This document shows, in pieces, positions 42,478-53,632 of a DNA stretch of 64,000 nt (the stretch's first letter is position 1; each line of letters starts with the position of its first letter). The stretch comes from Neoechinorhynchus agilis. Its lineage: Eukaryota > Acanthocephala. The position numbers and the translations under genes are program-made. Where the stretch lies: assembly GCA_051530055.1 (NCBI GenBank), contig CM121341.1, positions 6,448,001-6,512,000 on the forward strand, given 5' to 3'. The notes under the pieces are model-generated. The model saw nothing but the letters and a program-made list of their open reading frames with translations, made no database searches and had not been told where the DNA came from.

Positions 42478-44103
42478 ATGGGAACCCTGGCAGCACTCAC
42501 CTTCTTATCGATTGTGTTCGATTTAAACGCCCATGAACCTAGATCTCGATATAGATCAGCAGTCACACTAAATAGTGGGCCGATTCAAATTGTAGTGAAT
42601 TCTTTAAATTCTAATGTGGAACACCGAAGTACGAAAAAATTCTTCGTTCAAAGAGAAGCCTGAATTCGTTCCTTATTGTGCAAATACAAAAACACGTTGA
42701 ATGCCCCAATTGTTCTTGTCGTTCATGTCGATTTCATTGTGTATTTAAGGTCATTAGCCTAGTTTTATAAACGATTTTTTTGTAGCTATGAAGACAATTT
42801 AAATCTGCACAAAAGGCAAAAGGAACTTGGGAACTTTAGCATAACGATTTTTTGAATTTTTTATATCAATCACTAACAATAATGTTTTAATGCATTCCAC
42901 ACATTATTTCTGGGCACATGCGAGCGACTATTGGTTTATCCCAATTATTTTAAACTTACAACGCTAAGGGACTATATATCTAAGGGCTATTGTACTTTCA
43001 AATCTACAACCATTCAAATGATCGGTGGATAAACTCTGGGCCTAAAGGCTTTTAAAACTTACCTTTAAATCAGCGCAATCGACCCACACCATAATCGCCA
43101 ATTTCATCGACATAAACGGCCAACGGAAAAGCGTGGTTATTAGTGATCATTTCGATCTATCTCAATTGGATTCCACGTCGGTGCTTCTTCCACCTGACTA
43201 TCAACATCGCCGATGGGTGTTTCTTGTACACGGCTACGTCTTTTTCCTCGACTTCCAATTTCGATGGAACTGGCAGCGCGAGGTTATCAACGAATTAATG
43301 CATACGAAGGACGCTCATAGCCTCATTGTTGTTCAAGTCGAATGGAGGCATTTGGCTCAACAAATATGGTACCCTGAAGTGCTGAAAAACGTTGTGCATG
43401 TAGGCAGCCAAGTTTCACGAATCGCAGGATTTCTCAACATCGAAAGCATTCATTGCGTTGGGTTCAGCCTTGGATCACACGTATGAAGATCTAGTGATGA
43501 ACGCGCTCAAGGGAGTGAAGTGCTGAATGCGCTCATTACGGAGTATGTGGTTCGTTTGGAAGAGATTACTACAAAAATAATGGTAAACTAATCGATCGAA
43601 TTACGGGTCTTGATCCGCCCGCCTTAAAGTCGAATGATGTGCGTGTTCCAAATTTAAGCAAATGCGATGCCGAGTACGTTGATGTGATCCATACATCCCG
43701 AAGTTTCGGGAACGAACACCCACTTGGCCATGCTGATTTTTATCCAGATGGGGGAAGAAGTCAATCTCCTAGATGCAGAAATATAATCAACGAATATACA
43801 GGACCTCGTGGAAATACTGGAATATTGAGAGCGTCAATAGCTGCATTTGCACGAAATTTCTATAAAGGATCCACATGCAATCACTACCAAGCTGTTAGAT
43901 TATTTTTATCTTCAATCAATCAATGTTTATACCTTGGCATTAGATGTCGAGACTATACGGCGTTCTATAAACGCAAATGCAGAGATGATTACGCACTCAT
44001 GGGTTGGCAAAGCACGAAACCACAAAAGGAGAGCAAAGTTGCAAAGTACTTTCTAGAAACACATCAAGAATATCCTTACTGTTCATTAAACAAGGTAAGA
44101 TGA
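42478..44103 (+). CDS. Secreted pancreatic-type (neutral) lipase
   Basis: Extracellular alpha/beta hydrolase on acylglycerols or phospholipids. Segments 42478-42658, 43074-43480 and 43543-44103 join in frame to 382 residues. Signal peptide MGTLAALTFLSIVFDLNA; oxyanion strand WVFLVHGY; nucleophile elbow GFSLGSH; catalytic Asp in RITGLDPP; DVIHTS and GHADFYPDGG typical of the family; His in CNHYQAV. Neither interruption is GT-AG at the frame-restoring position: the second (62 nt) lies between direct repeats GTATG and the first (415 nt) ends CAG. The final codons meet a donor-like GTAAGA and then the tandem array at 44.1 kb, so a last exon may be missing. No PLAT domain. Confidence 0.8.
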
Positions 44104-44139
44104 ACATTTCGTATATAGAAAAAATAGTTTTGATTTTAA

Positions 44140-45660
44140 CCGAACATAGCAACAATTGCATGAAGCGAATTTTAGTTTGAAGACTTAACAGGAAAAGACG
44201 CAGTACTTCACCGACGATAAAAAAAATTGCATGAAGCAAATTTTAGTATGAAGAATTTACAAAAAAAGACGGCTTACTTCAGCGACCATAACAAAAATTG
44301 TATGAAGCAAATTTTACTTTGAAGACTTAACAGAAAAAGACGGATTACTTCACCGGTCATAACAAAGATTGTATGAAGCAAATTTTAGTTTGAAGACTTA
44401 ACAGAAAAAGACGGCTTACTTCAGCGACCATAACAAAGATTGTATGAAGCAAATTTTAGTTTGAAGAATTTACAAAAAAAGACGGCTTACTTCAGCGATC
44501 ACAACAAAAATTGTACTAGGCAAATTTTAGTTTGAAGATTTTACAAAATGAAGACGAATAACTTCACCGATCATAACAAAGATTGTATGAAGCAAATTTT
44601 AGTTTGAAGACTTAACAGAAAAAGACGGCTTACTTCAGCGATCATAACAAAAGTTGCATGGAGCAAATTTTAGTTTGAAGACTTAACAGAAAAAAACGGA
44701 TTACTTCACCGATCACAACAAAAATTGTATTTGGCAAATTTTAGTTTGAAGATTTTACAACATCAAGACGAATTACTTCACCGATCATAACAAAGATTGT
44801 ATGAAGCAAATTTTAGTTTGAAGACTTAACAGAAAAAGACGGCTTACTTCAGCGATCATAACAAAAGTTGCATGGAGCAAATTTTAGTTTGAAGACTAAA
44901 CAGAAAAAAACGGATTACTTCATCGATCACAACAAAAATTGTATTAGGCAAATTTTAGTTTGAAGATTTTACAAAATCAAGACGAATTACTTCACCGATC
45001 ATAACAAAGATTGTATGAAGCAAATTTTAGTTTGAAGAATTTACAAAAAAAGACGGCTTACTTCAGCGATCATAACAAAAGTTGCATGGAGCAAATTTTA
45101 GTTTGAAGACTTAACAAAAAAAGACGGATTACTTCATCGATCACAACAAAAATTGTATTAGGCAAATTTTAGTTTGAAGATTTTACAAAATCAAGACGAA
45201 TTACTTCACCGATCATAACAAAGATTGTATGAAGCAAATTTTAGTTTGAATAATTTACAAAAAAAGACGGCTTACTTCAGCGATCATAACAAAAGTTGCA
45301 TGGAGCAAATTTTAGTTTGAAGACTTAACAGAAAAAGACGGATTACTTCATCGATCACAACAAAAATTGTATTAGGCAAATTTTAGTTTGAAGATTTTAC
45401 AAAATCAAGACGAATTACTTCACCGATCATAACAAAAATTGTATTAGGCAAATTTTAGTTTGAAGATTTTACAAAATCAAGACGAATTACTTCACCGATC
45501 ATAACAAAGATTGTATGAAGCAAATTTTAGTTTGAATAATTTACAAAAAAAGACGGCTTACTTCAGCGATCATAACAAAAGTTGCATGGAGCAAATTTTA
45601 GTTTGAAGACTTAACAGAAAAAGACGGATTACTTCACCGATCACAACAAAAATTGCACTT
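44140..45660. repeat. ~72-bp tandem array
   Basis: About 21 units of 71-75 bp, e.g. CAAATTTTAGTTTGAAGACT, then AGACGGATTACTTCACCGAT, then CATAACAAAAATTGTATGAA. Blocks of three variants alternate, giving higher-order repeats of ~215 bp. A lone unit with the same text occurs at 55575-55620. The array fills the gap between the lipase 3' end and an LTR-element remnant. Confidence 0.93.
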
Positions 45661-46220
45661 GTATTGTGGTAGCTGGCATCAGTAGATCCAAAAATCTACT
45701 GTCCCCGCACAAAAATGGTTGTTTTATTCAACATAACACGGAAAACGTTAGCATGAACATTATGATGGCGTTAATGGTCACTACATAGCCCCCTCAAGAA
45801 GGTTCTTCCGTTTTTTTGCGAGGTCTGCGTCGTTTTGGAGGTTGAGCGAGAATGACGGGTGATGTTGGATTGTTATGCACTTGTTTGAGGCGGTCTATCG
45901 ATACGTTCTCTGGTTTTCCACCGAGATCGATCATGAAAAACTTTTCGTTGTGATCGAGTACTTTGTGAGGTCCGGTATTCGGCGCCTGTATAGGATTCCC
46001 ATGCTGACCACGTCTGACAAAAACGAACGATGCTCTGCTGGGAGCGTGTGGTACAAACGTCACGTAGCCGTTGTAGATGAGTGTGAGAATCGACTTGGCT
46101 AAGTGAAGAATTAAGAAAATCGGCAGATATGTTGATGGCACTTCCATATACATGCTCTGCTGCCGAGGAATCAAGGTCGGCTTTGGGCGCGGTGCGAATT
46201 CCTAACAACGTCCAAAGCAA
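45660..46220 (-). mobile_element. Fossil Ty3/gypsy LTR retrotransposon, 3' end
   Basis: Broken remnant, minus strand. Recognisable parts are the end of the integrase region of pol (family text around LLGIRTA and the ENVSIDRLK-like end) and, at the lower coordinates, a purine-rich tract next to a probable partial LTR (about 45665-45785). The rest of the element is absent. Several interruptions; age uncertain but not recent. Confidence 0.7.
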
Positions 46221-46246
46221 TTTGTCGATCCAACGTCACAATTTAT

Positions 46247-46451
46247 TGGATATTCGTGTTTAAAACAAGGTGTTTTTTTATAAAACGGCCATAAAATCGA
46301 AATTTAGAAGTTAACTGACATTGCTTTCGATCTAAAAGCCATAAATAATGAAATCGCTTTCTCCACCGATTTCGGTCTGGGAAACGCTGGTCATCGCTCA
46401 ATGCCCCAAGACCTTACGGTTACAAGTTTGTACATCCCTCTGGGTTCTCAT
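46247..46451. repeat. Dispersed repeat shared with 59661-60110
   Basis: Positions 46247-46360 match 59661-59787 (TTTATTGGATATTCGTGTTT, CTGACATTGCTTTCGATCTA), and 46361-46451 match 60016-60105. The intervening ~230 bp of the other copy are absent here. Confidence 0.85.
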
Positions 46452-46539
46452 GTATGTTAACATCAAACTAAAATCTAGGACCCTCATAAACGACGTTCTA
46501 CTTTATTTCGAAAGAATAACCGATATTTCGACTCGTGGA

Positions 46540-47460
46540 TCAACAATGGCCGTTGTTGAGAATCGCAATTATTTCGTTCCCTTTGGCGTCGAAACACTCT
46601 GCCCTGGTCAAACGATTGTCCAAGAAACTCAGACGATTCGAGGGTATTCCTTATACAAAACCCGGGTATGATATAAATCAAGACGGCAGCTTAGGGGTCT
46701 TTATCCCCAAATTATCGTACAAGGTTCGCACAGCAACATTTTTCAAACATAAGGAAGGATTGGCTAAGCTCGACGGCAAGGTGAGGGCTTGTCTCGAGCG
46801 TATTTTAAATGTCCAGCTTTCACTTTCTTCCAGACGGAGTTTAAATGAAATTAATTCTCTAGTGTTTAATTTTGTTTTTAGGCAAATGCACCGAGGAGAA
46901 TCGACTATAGGATCAGGTTAGAGAAGATCGCAATGAGAACGGAATGTGATAATCTAAATATCTCGATCTGGAAACTTGAGCGTTTCTATGAATCTGTCCT
47001 CAAGAATCGTGGGGTGAATTCCAATGTATCACAAAGGATGTTAAGAGGGGTCAATATGCTCAAGTCACTTACGCAGATATTTCCAGTGAAGATCGATAAA
47101 GGATATGGGTATTGTGTATTAAGTCAGCAACAGTGACCAACAATTTCACCCGACGGATGAAGGAGCACGAATCATCAGTTGTTCGCAACACGGATATTAG
47201 TTCCGCGGTGGTGGCCCATGCAAAAAACACAGGGCACACTATTGATTTTAGTGCCGCTACAACACTAGTTTGCAATGGTCGGCGTATCGAACGTATTGCG
47301 ATCGAATCCTTATAAATAGGTTCGAAACGTTCGAGGGCAATAAACCTGATTTCAAATTAAGGATGCGACTCCCACCGGATGTTATGTGACGCGTGAATTG
47401 AGAATCCCTGTGTTTTAGATCGCCGAAGAAGATCCAAGATAGTGGATCGAAATATCCAAT
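46540..47460 (+). mobile_element. Composite retroelement debris incl. Penelope-like GIY-YIG end
   Basis: At 46567-46640 the text FVPFGVETLC matches the retroelement tail also seen at 55319-55540. At ~47094-47320 the frame TNNFTRRMKEHESS ... VVAHAKNTGHTIDFSAA is the C-terminal half of a Penelope-type GIY-YIG endonuclease. Positions 47422-47455 (CCGAAGAAGATCC...GGATCGAAATATC) resemble a hammerhead core. Frames between 46680 and 47070 were not assigned. Confidence 0.55.
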
Positions 47461-47499
47461 AAAATCTTAATTTCATTTTCTCCTATCGACAAATAACAA

Positions 47500-47935
47500 T
47501 GAATTATCTTTTCAACACAGCTACTGATAGTAGCCTGTCAACGCGGGGTCGGTGTGCCGCTCCACTTGGTGATGCGGCAACGAACAGGAGCAACAAAATC
47601 CACCAGTGCAACGGGAAAAAGCGAGGGCGTCGTAGCTCTCGCCGGCGACTTGAGTGTCCAAATGAGCGAAACTGTCGCCGGAGGCAACGAAAGCGTCAGT
47701 CGAAGCTCATCACCGTGGTGGGTACGGACTTGGCCCAGCTATTTCAGATAGAAGAGGACTACGAATCGGATCCTTGAATTGTAAGGGTCTGCGAGCGCAA
47801 TGGCGTAGGGGAACCCGGGCCAAATAGGCAAGGGACGCCAGAATGGATCTGGTCTTTCTACAAGAATTGCGCATAAGAGGCCAGTCAGGCACAGACGTAA
47901 ATCAGGAGGATTTAGGAGGGGGCTAATCAATCTGG
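47500..47935 (+). mobile_element. 5' fragment of a non-LTR retrotransposon (LINE)
   Basis: GC-rich stretch unlike its surroundings. Around 47740-47900 the text IGSLNCKGLRAQWRRGTRA, then RMDLVFLQELRI is the start of an AP-type endonuclease domain (family consensus I-x-LN-x-RG-L...LDVxFLQET). An in-frame stop interrupts it, and the element ends abruptly at ~47930 against a PRD-promoter relic. Confidence 0.6.
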
Positions 47936-48167
47936 AAAATTAGTATAAAACGGGGAAAACATCAGCGAATATCGATATTTGGCCTCACTGCGCTTATAAG
48001 ATATAACTCACTCTCGCGTTCCCATTAAAATGTCAAAATCAAAAATTAACAAATAATTTTAAACTTTTTTTTACCACCGCACGCAATCGTAATTCTTCTA
48101 AAAGATCAGATATAAAAAATCGATCTGCATTGGTGTTCATTGTAAATTGGGTCTTCGTTCCCATCAT

Positions 48168-48913
48168 TTAAAGGCAACTCTGTAAATGACAGTAAATGTT
48201 TCCATGAGCTACGGAATCGCATAATTTTCTATTGCATTGATAGGACCAATAGGTGTTTGCGGTTTCGTTCTGAAAATGATTCGTGCCACAAAAGTAATAG
48301 TCGTTTGCGTAGTAATATTCAACCGAAAAATAGTGATGCTTTACGTCCGAAATCATCGCAGGATTTCCAATGTGATCGTTCATGTCGCTGCCGTAAACAA
48401 TTTTCCCCACAATTTGCTTTCTATGTTTTAAGCGACGGTTTCCAAACCACGACTAAAAACGCTTCTGACAAAAAATATTTCCGAAATCTCGACAAACCTT
48501 CACATTTTTTGTTGGTATTCGTAATTGAAGTGAAATGTCGTTTTGTGTTTCTTTACTGGGCAATGGATTCGAACGATAAAACTCCTCCAATATCGCTATC
48601 TGCTGCTTCGTATATTTCAATCTCGGATTTTTATGTGAGCGGAAGGAGGTAATGTTCTTATGCCTAAAACAATGTTATTAATATTTAAAACGCAAACCTT
48701 TTTAATATTTTGGTTACACAACTGTGAGAAACCCTCGTTGTTTCCGCAATCGCGAATTTCGGCAATCCTGCATTTGACAATCTTATTATTTCTCGTTTCA
48801 AAAAATCACATAGAGTTTCCCCTCTGACATACGGCCGTCCCATTTGATTCAGAGTTCCTTCATTCGAAAATAATAATTTCATGAAAAGAGATCAAATTCT
48901 TACCGTAAAACAT
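48168..48913 (-). CDS. PRD2: half-paired-domain + homeodomain transcription factor
   Basis: Same four-exon structure as PRD1 (ATG at 48913, start MFYG, three short introns). The PAI and homeodomain exons are intact; helix 3 reads SWFGNRRLKHRKQ. It differs from PRD1 in intron lengths and scattered substitutions, including IVYGSD for IVCGSD. The C-terminus is cut short (...CHLQSCL) by a small deletion relative to PRD1 and PRD3. Head to head with LRR-D, 593 bp between start codons. Confidence 0.82.
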
Positions 48914-49506
48914 TTCTATGAAAACGAGTGAGCAAATTATATTTTATAAGAACCGTGAAGCTAAATATCGGTATTCGCTAATGCTTTCTCCATTTTATAC
49001 TGATTTTTCACGCTAATGAACATTATCTTTGAATGTAGTAGTTTATTGTTTTTTTGACCATTAAGAAATCCGTTAGAAAAAAGATGGACGGTGATTGGCT
49101 ATTTGCTTGATTAAATGGAGAAACTAATTAAAGTAGGAGGTAATGATTTCGGCGATTAAATACCAATACTTTCAAATGTTATGTACGATGCAAACTGATT
49201 CCTTTATATTATTACATTTCGTGCCTTATCAGTGCTTATCATCCTCGACATGCCACAATCAAACAACTATTAGAAGTGTCCATTTGAGACTTTATTTGAG
49301 GCTCTAAGAATACCAAAATAGAAAAGGGCTTGTCACTGACGTAGACATCCAGTCTCGGTTACACCTCAAAAACATAAGAACGAATTCTATGCGAGGTTAC
49401 TTTTACTATGTGAGGCAAGCTCAACACGAGTCCCATGAAAAAATATCTTGAAGCATTTGGTTTAAAAGGCTTGACAAGACTCGTAGTCCTGGACTAAAAT
49501 CGTGCA
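48914..49506. promoter_or_regulatory. Shared spacer of the PRD2 / LRR-D divergent pair
   Basis: Same blocks as 19479-20165 in the opposite orientation: TATA-like stretch and CTAAATATCGG near 48945-48970, CCAAT box (reverse) near 49095, TAATTAAAGTAGGAGGTAAT near 49125. On the LRR side: variant TGAGGCAAGCTCA at 49411 followed by ACACGAGTCC, and TTTAAAAGG near 49462. Confidence 0.7.
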
Positions 49507-50706
49507 ATGAATTTCCAACTCTTTGTCTTAAGTTTTCTATTTGGCCTACTGGTTTACGGAGATGAAATACTGTCAGACAAATGCATTATCCTAGATCTGA
49601 TTAGAGTGGATTTTTCGATTCAGTGTGGTTCCAGCCATGACAATGCCACTACACTTATTGAAGCTTTAAATACAAAAGTAAATGAATCAGTAGTCAGACT
49701 TTCCATTACAGGTGTTGGTATCGATAAAATTCCAAATAATCTATCTGACATACTACCAAATGTTACAACCTTAAAGCTTGGAAATCCACCTTCAACAAAG
49801 TATGAGATATGCACCGGAAAATGTACAAGCAAGTTCTATAACATTGAAAGACTTGAGTTGATAAATATGAATATAAGTGAAATGGAATTCACTACACCGC
49901 ATCCAAATCTCAAAGATTTAAGAATTTTTGGTGGAGAGATGGCCCAACTGGATAAATCATTTGGAACAAAGCTTCCTAACCTTGAATGGCTCATTATTAT
50001 CTATAGTAAACTGTCGAGTCTTGGCGTAATCAAAAATATTTGCTCACTTCGGCACTTACTCTTGGATGAAAATAATATAACTTCACTCGATATTGACAAC
50101 GCAACTTGTTTCCAAAACCTTATCGGGCTTACTCTGTACGGAAACGCGATTGATTCGGTGACAATCGATCCCAGCGCTGTATCACAACTCAAATATCTTC
50201 TAATGGATTTCCATGGCGATCTTAATCAATTAATTAAAAGTCTGAACTTACCAGAACTGACAAGCTTGAGTGTAAGAAAGTCGAATAGTAAGATATTTAA
50301 TGCTTCTAACCTGGAAAAGCTACCTAAACTGAAAGGTTTGTATTTTGAGGATGGCAAATTGGAAAGAGTGCCGATGGGTAACCAACAGACTAAGGAAAAT
50401 ATATTGATCCTTAGCCTTGCAAATAACAATATCAATATTGTAAATGAATCGGATTTTGTAGGATGGACAAATCTACGTCAACTTTATTTAAATCAAAACA
50501 ACATCAAGAACTTATCATCGAATTCATTCTCGAAGCTGATTAGTTTATGGTTTCTTGATTTAAGCAACAACTTTATGACGGAATCATACACCAGTGCTTT
50601 CCTAGGTCTACCAAGTTCGACAACAGTGTTCCTTGGCGGGAATCCAGTAACTACTATTCCGCCATCTATTCTTGCACCTCTAACGAGTAACAACCAACCG
50701 GAATAA
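49507..50706 (+). CDS. Secreted leucine-rich-repeat protein, copy D
   Basis: Intronless, 399 residues; signal peptide MNFQLFVLSFLFGLLVYG; Cys insert ICTGKCTSKF; LRRs to ~residue 380; tail ending SNNQPE. Conserved 3' flank with AATAAATTAAATGACGC. Partner of PRD2. Confidence 0.86.
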   Translation: MNFQLFVLSFLFGLLVYGDEILSDKCIILDLIRVDFSIQCGSSHDNATTLIEALNTKVNESVVRLSITGVGIDKIPNNLSDILPNVTTLKLGNPPSTKYEICTGKCTSKFYNIERLELINMNISEMEFTTPHPNLKDLRIFGGEMAQLDKSFGTKLPNLEWLIIIYSKLSSLGVIKNICSLRHLLLDENNITSLDIDNATCFQNLIGLTLYGNAIDSVTIDPSAVSQLKYLLMDFHGDLNQLIKSLNLPELTSLSVRKSNSKIFNASNLEKLPKLKGLYFEDGKLERVPMGNQQTKENILILSLANNNINIVNESDFVGWTNLRQLYLNQNNIKNLSSNSFSKLISLWFLDLSNNFMTESYTSAFLGLPSSTTVFLGGNPVTTIPPSILAPLTSNNQPE

Positions 50707-51566
50707 AATCCACAAATGGAAAAAGGTCAATAAATTAAATGACGCTTTACTGTTGAGTTGTGTGCTTAAATCGTTAAATCGCATTCCCAAGTTCATCGAA
50801 TTTCGAAATCGATGAGCATGCAATAATAATTCGATGCCATTTTCATCCGAAACTCCCTTTAAAGTAAAATCATTCCATTCTCGCCTGGCTCTCCTACTTT
50901 TCTCACATTCGATGCAAAGTATCTTTACGGCAATTTATTTCATTTCTATTGCTGGATAAATTCATAGCCGTCAACTATTAGTTTAAATTAATTTTAGTTG
51001 GTATTAGAATTTTGAATAATACTTGGTTCGATTCTACTTCGTGTTCTTAATGTCTTCGACGGAGATCGAAATTGTTAGCATAAGACATTTTCATGGTAAC
51101 GAGTGAGCGTATTATATTTTATGAAAGCACTGAGGCTAATTATCGATATTCGCTTATGTTTTTCCCTATTTTATTCTGATTTTCAACGCTAATGAACATT
51201 ATGTTTGAATGAAGAAAGATGGACGGTGATTGGCTATTTGTTCGATTAAATGGAGAAATTACTTAAAGTAGGATTTACCAATTTCAACGATTAAGTACCC
51301 GGATATTTTACAACAGAAAAAAGATTGTATATGACGTGGAGATCCAGTCGCTTTAATATCTCGAAAACTTAAGAACGGATTCCGAGTGAGGTTACCTCAA
51401 CACGAGTTTCAAGAAAAAAATGTCTTAAAATTTTGCAAGAACGAATATGATGTCAGATAACCTTTACTATGTGAGGTAACTTCAACACGAGTCCCATGCA
51501 AACATTTATAAAAAATTTGGTATAAAACGCGAGACAAGACTCGTAGTCCTTGACTAAAATCGTGCA
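50707..51566. promoter_or_regulatory. Spacer with PRD-promoter relic and LRR-E promoter
   Basis: About 51060-51300 matches the PRD upstream region (minus orientation) but no PRD gene is present. The LRR side has TGAGGTTACCTCA at 51387 and the variant TGAGGTAACTTCA at 51472, then TATAAAACGCGAGAC near 51521. The same spacer precedes LRR-F. Confidence 0.7.
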
Positions 51567-52724
51567 ATGAATCTCCAACTCTTTGTCTTAAGTTTTCTAT
51601 TCGGTCTACTAGTTTACGGAGATGAAGGCACGTCAAGCAAATGCATTATCATATATCCGATTGAAGTAAATCTTTCAATTCTGTGTGGTTTCAGCCATGG
51701 CAATGCCACGACACTTATTGAAGCATTAAATTCAAAAGCAAATGAATCAGTAGTCAGTCTTGCAATTGCAGGTGTTGGTATCGATGAAATTCCAACCAAT
51801 CTATCGGACATACTACCAAGCGTAACCACCTTAAAGCTTGGATATCCGCCTTCAATAAAGTTCGGGATATGCACCGGAGAATGCACAAACAAGTTCTATA
51901 ACATTGAGAGACTTGAGTTGATAAATATGAATATAAGTGAAATGGAATTCAATAATTCGCTTCCAAATCTCAAATATTTAAAAATTGTAGGTGGAGAGAT
52001 GGCACAACTGGATAAATCATTTGGAATAAAACTTCCTAATCTTAGAAGTCTCTCTATTACTTCTAGTAAACTGTCAAGTCTTGGAGCAATCAAAAATATT
52101 TGTTCACTGTGGTTCTTAAACTTGCGTGAAAATAAGATAACTTCAATTGATATTGACAACACAACTCGTTTCCCATATCTTATGGTTCTCGATCTGGACG
52201 GAAACGCCATTGAATCTGTTGCAATCGATCACAGCGCCCTACCAGAACTCATAAATCTTAATATTGATTTCCTCGGCGATCTTAATCAATTAATTACAGG
52301 TCTGAACTTACCAGAGCTGACAAGCTTGAGGGTAAGAAAGTCGAATAGTAAGATACTTAATGTTCCTAACCTCGAAAAACTACCTAAGCTGAAAGATTTG
52401 CATTTTGAGGAAGGCAAATTGGAAAGAGTGCCGATTGGTAACAAACAGACTAAGGAAAATATATCATTTCTTAGCCTTGCAAATAACAATATCAGTATTG
52501 TAAATGAATCGGATTTTGAAGGATGGACGAATCTACGCCAACTTTATTTAAATCAGAACAACATCAAGAAGTTATCATCGAATTCATTCTCGAAGCTGAT
52601 TAGTTTATGGTTTCTTGATTTAAGAAACAACTCTATTTCGGAATTACACAAAGATGCTTTCCTAGGTCTACCAAGTTCCACAACAGTGTTCCTTGACGGA
52701 AATCCGATAACTACTATTCAGTAA
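51567..52724 (+). CDS. Secreted leucine-rich-repeat protein, copy E
   Basis: Intronless, 385 residues; signal peptide MNLQLFVLSFLFGLLVYG; Cys insert ICTGECTNKF. A stop (TAA) replaces the conserved PPSIL segment, so the protein lacks about 12 C-terminal residues found in D and F; the remaining tail is still readable after it. Nearly identical spacer to LRR-F shows a recent tandem duplication (period 2066 bp). Confidence 0.85.
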   Translation: MNLQLFVLSFLFGLLVYGDEGTSSKCIIIYPIEVNLSILCGFSHGNATTLIEALNSKANESVVSLAIAGVGIDEIPTNLSDILPSVTTLKLGYPPSIKFGICTGECTNKFYNIERLELINMNISEMEFNNSLPNLKYLKIVGGEMAQLDKSFGIKLPNLRSLSITSSKLSSLGAIKNICSLWFLNLRENKITSIDIDNTTRFPYLMVLDLDGNAIESVAIDHSALPELINLNIDFLGDLNQLITGLNLPELTSLRVRKSNSKILNVPNLEKLPKLKDLHFEEGKLERVPIGNKQTKENISFLSLANNNISIVNESDFEGWTNLRQLYLNQNNIKKLSSNSFSKLISLWFLDLRNNSISELHKDAFLGLPSSTTVFLDGNPITTIQ

Positions 52725-53632
52725 ACCATTCATGCAGACGTGACGAGTAAAAGCAAACCGGAATAAAATCCACAAATGGAAAAGATAAATCAATTAAATA
52801 ACGCCTTACTGTTGAGTTGTGTGCTGAAATCGTTAAATCGCGTTACCAAAGTCATCGAATTTCGAAATCGATGAGCATGCAAAAACAATACAATGCCATG
52901 TTTATTTGAAACTCTTTTTAAAGTGAAATCACTTACTTTATTCTCGTTTTCCTCTCCTAATTTTTTCGCATTCCATGCAAAGTTTGTTAAATCTTTACAG
53001 CCATTCATTTCATTTCTATTGCTGAATAAAATCATAGCATTTTACCATTAGTTTAAATTAATTTTAATTAGTGTTATAATTTTTGAATTTGGTTCGATTC
53101 TACTTCGTGTTCTTAATGTCTTCGACGGAGATCGAAATTGTTAGCATAAGACATTTTCATGGTAACGAGTGAGCGTATTATATTTTATGAAAGCACTGAG
53201 GCTAATTATCGATATTCGCTTATGTTTTTCCCTATTTTATTCTGATTTTCAACGCTAATGAACATTATGTTTGAATGAAGAAAGATGGACGGTGATTGGC
53301 TATTTGTTCGATTAAATGGAGAAATTACTTAAAGTAGGATTTACCAATTTCAACGATTAAGTACCCGGATATTTTACAACAGAAAAAAGATTGTATGTGA
53401 CGTGGAGATCCAGTCGCTTTAATATCTCGAAAACTTAAGAACGGATTCGGAGTGAGGTTACCTCAACACGAGTTTCAAGAAAAAAATGTCTTAAAATTTT
53501 GCAAGAACGAATATGATGTCAGATAACCTTTACTATGTGAGGTAACTTCAACACGAGTCCCATGCAAACATTTATAAAAAATTTGGTATAAAACGCGAGA
53601 CAAGACTCGTAGTCCTTGACTAAAATCGTGCA
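52725..53632. promoter_or_regulatory. Duplicated spacer with PRD-promoter relic and LRR-F promoter
   Basis: 53085-53632 repeats 51040-51566 almost exactly: PRD-promoter relic (53100-53350), TGAGGTTACCTCA at 53453, a second weaker copy ~85 bp later, and TATAAAACGCGAGAC near 53587. Confidence 0.75.

Noticed and set aside
47499-47777. Arg-rich 92-codon frame
   Set aside because: Lies in the GC-rich 5' region of a LINE fragment; low-complexity, no domain.
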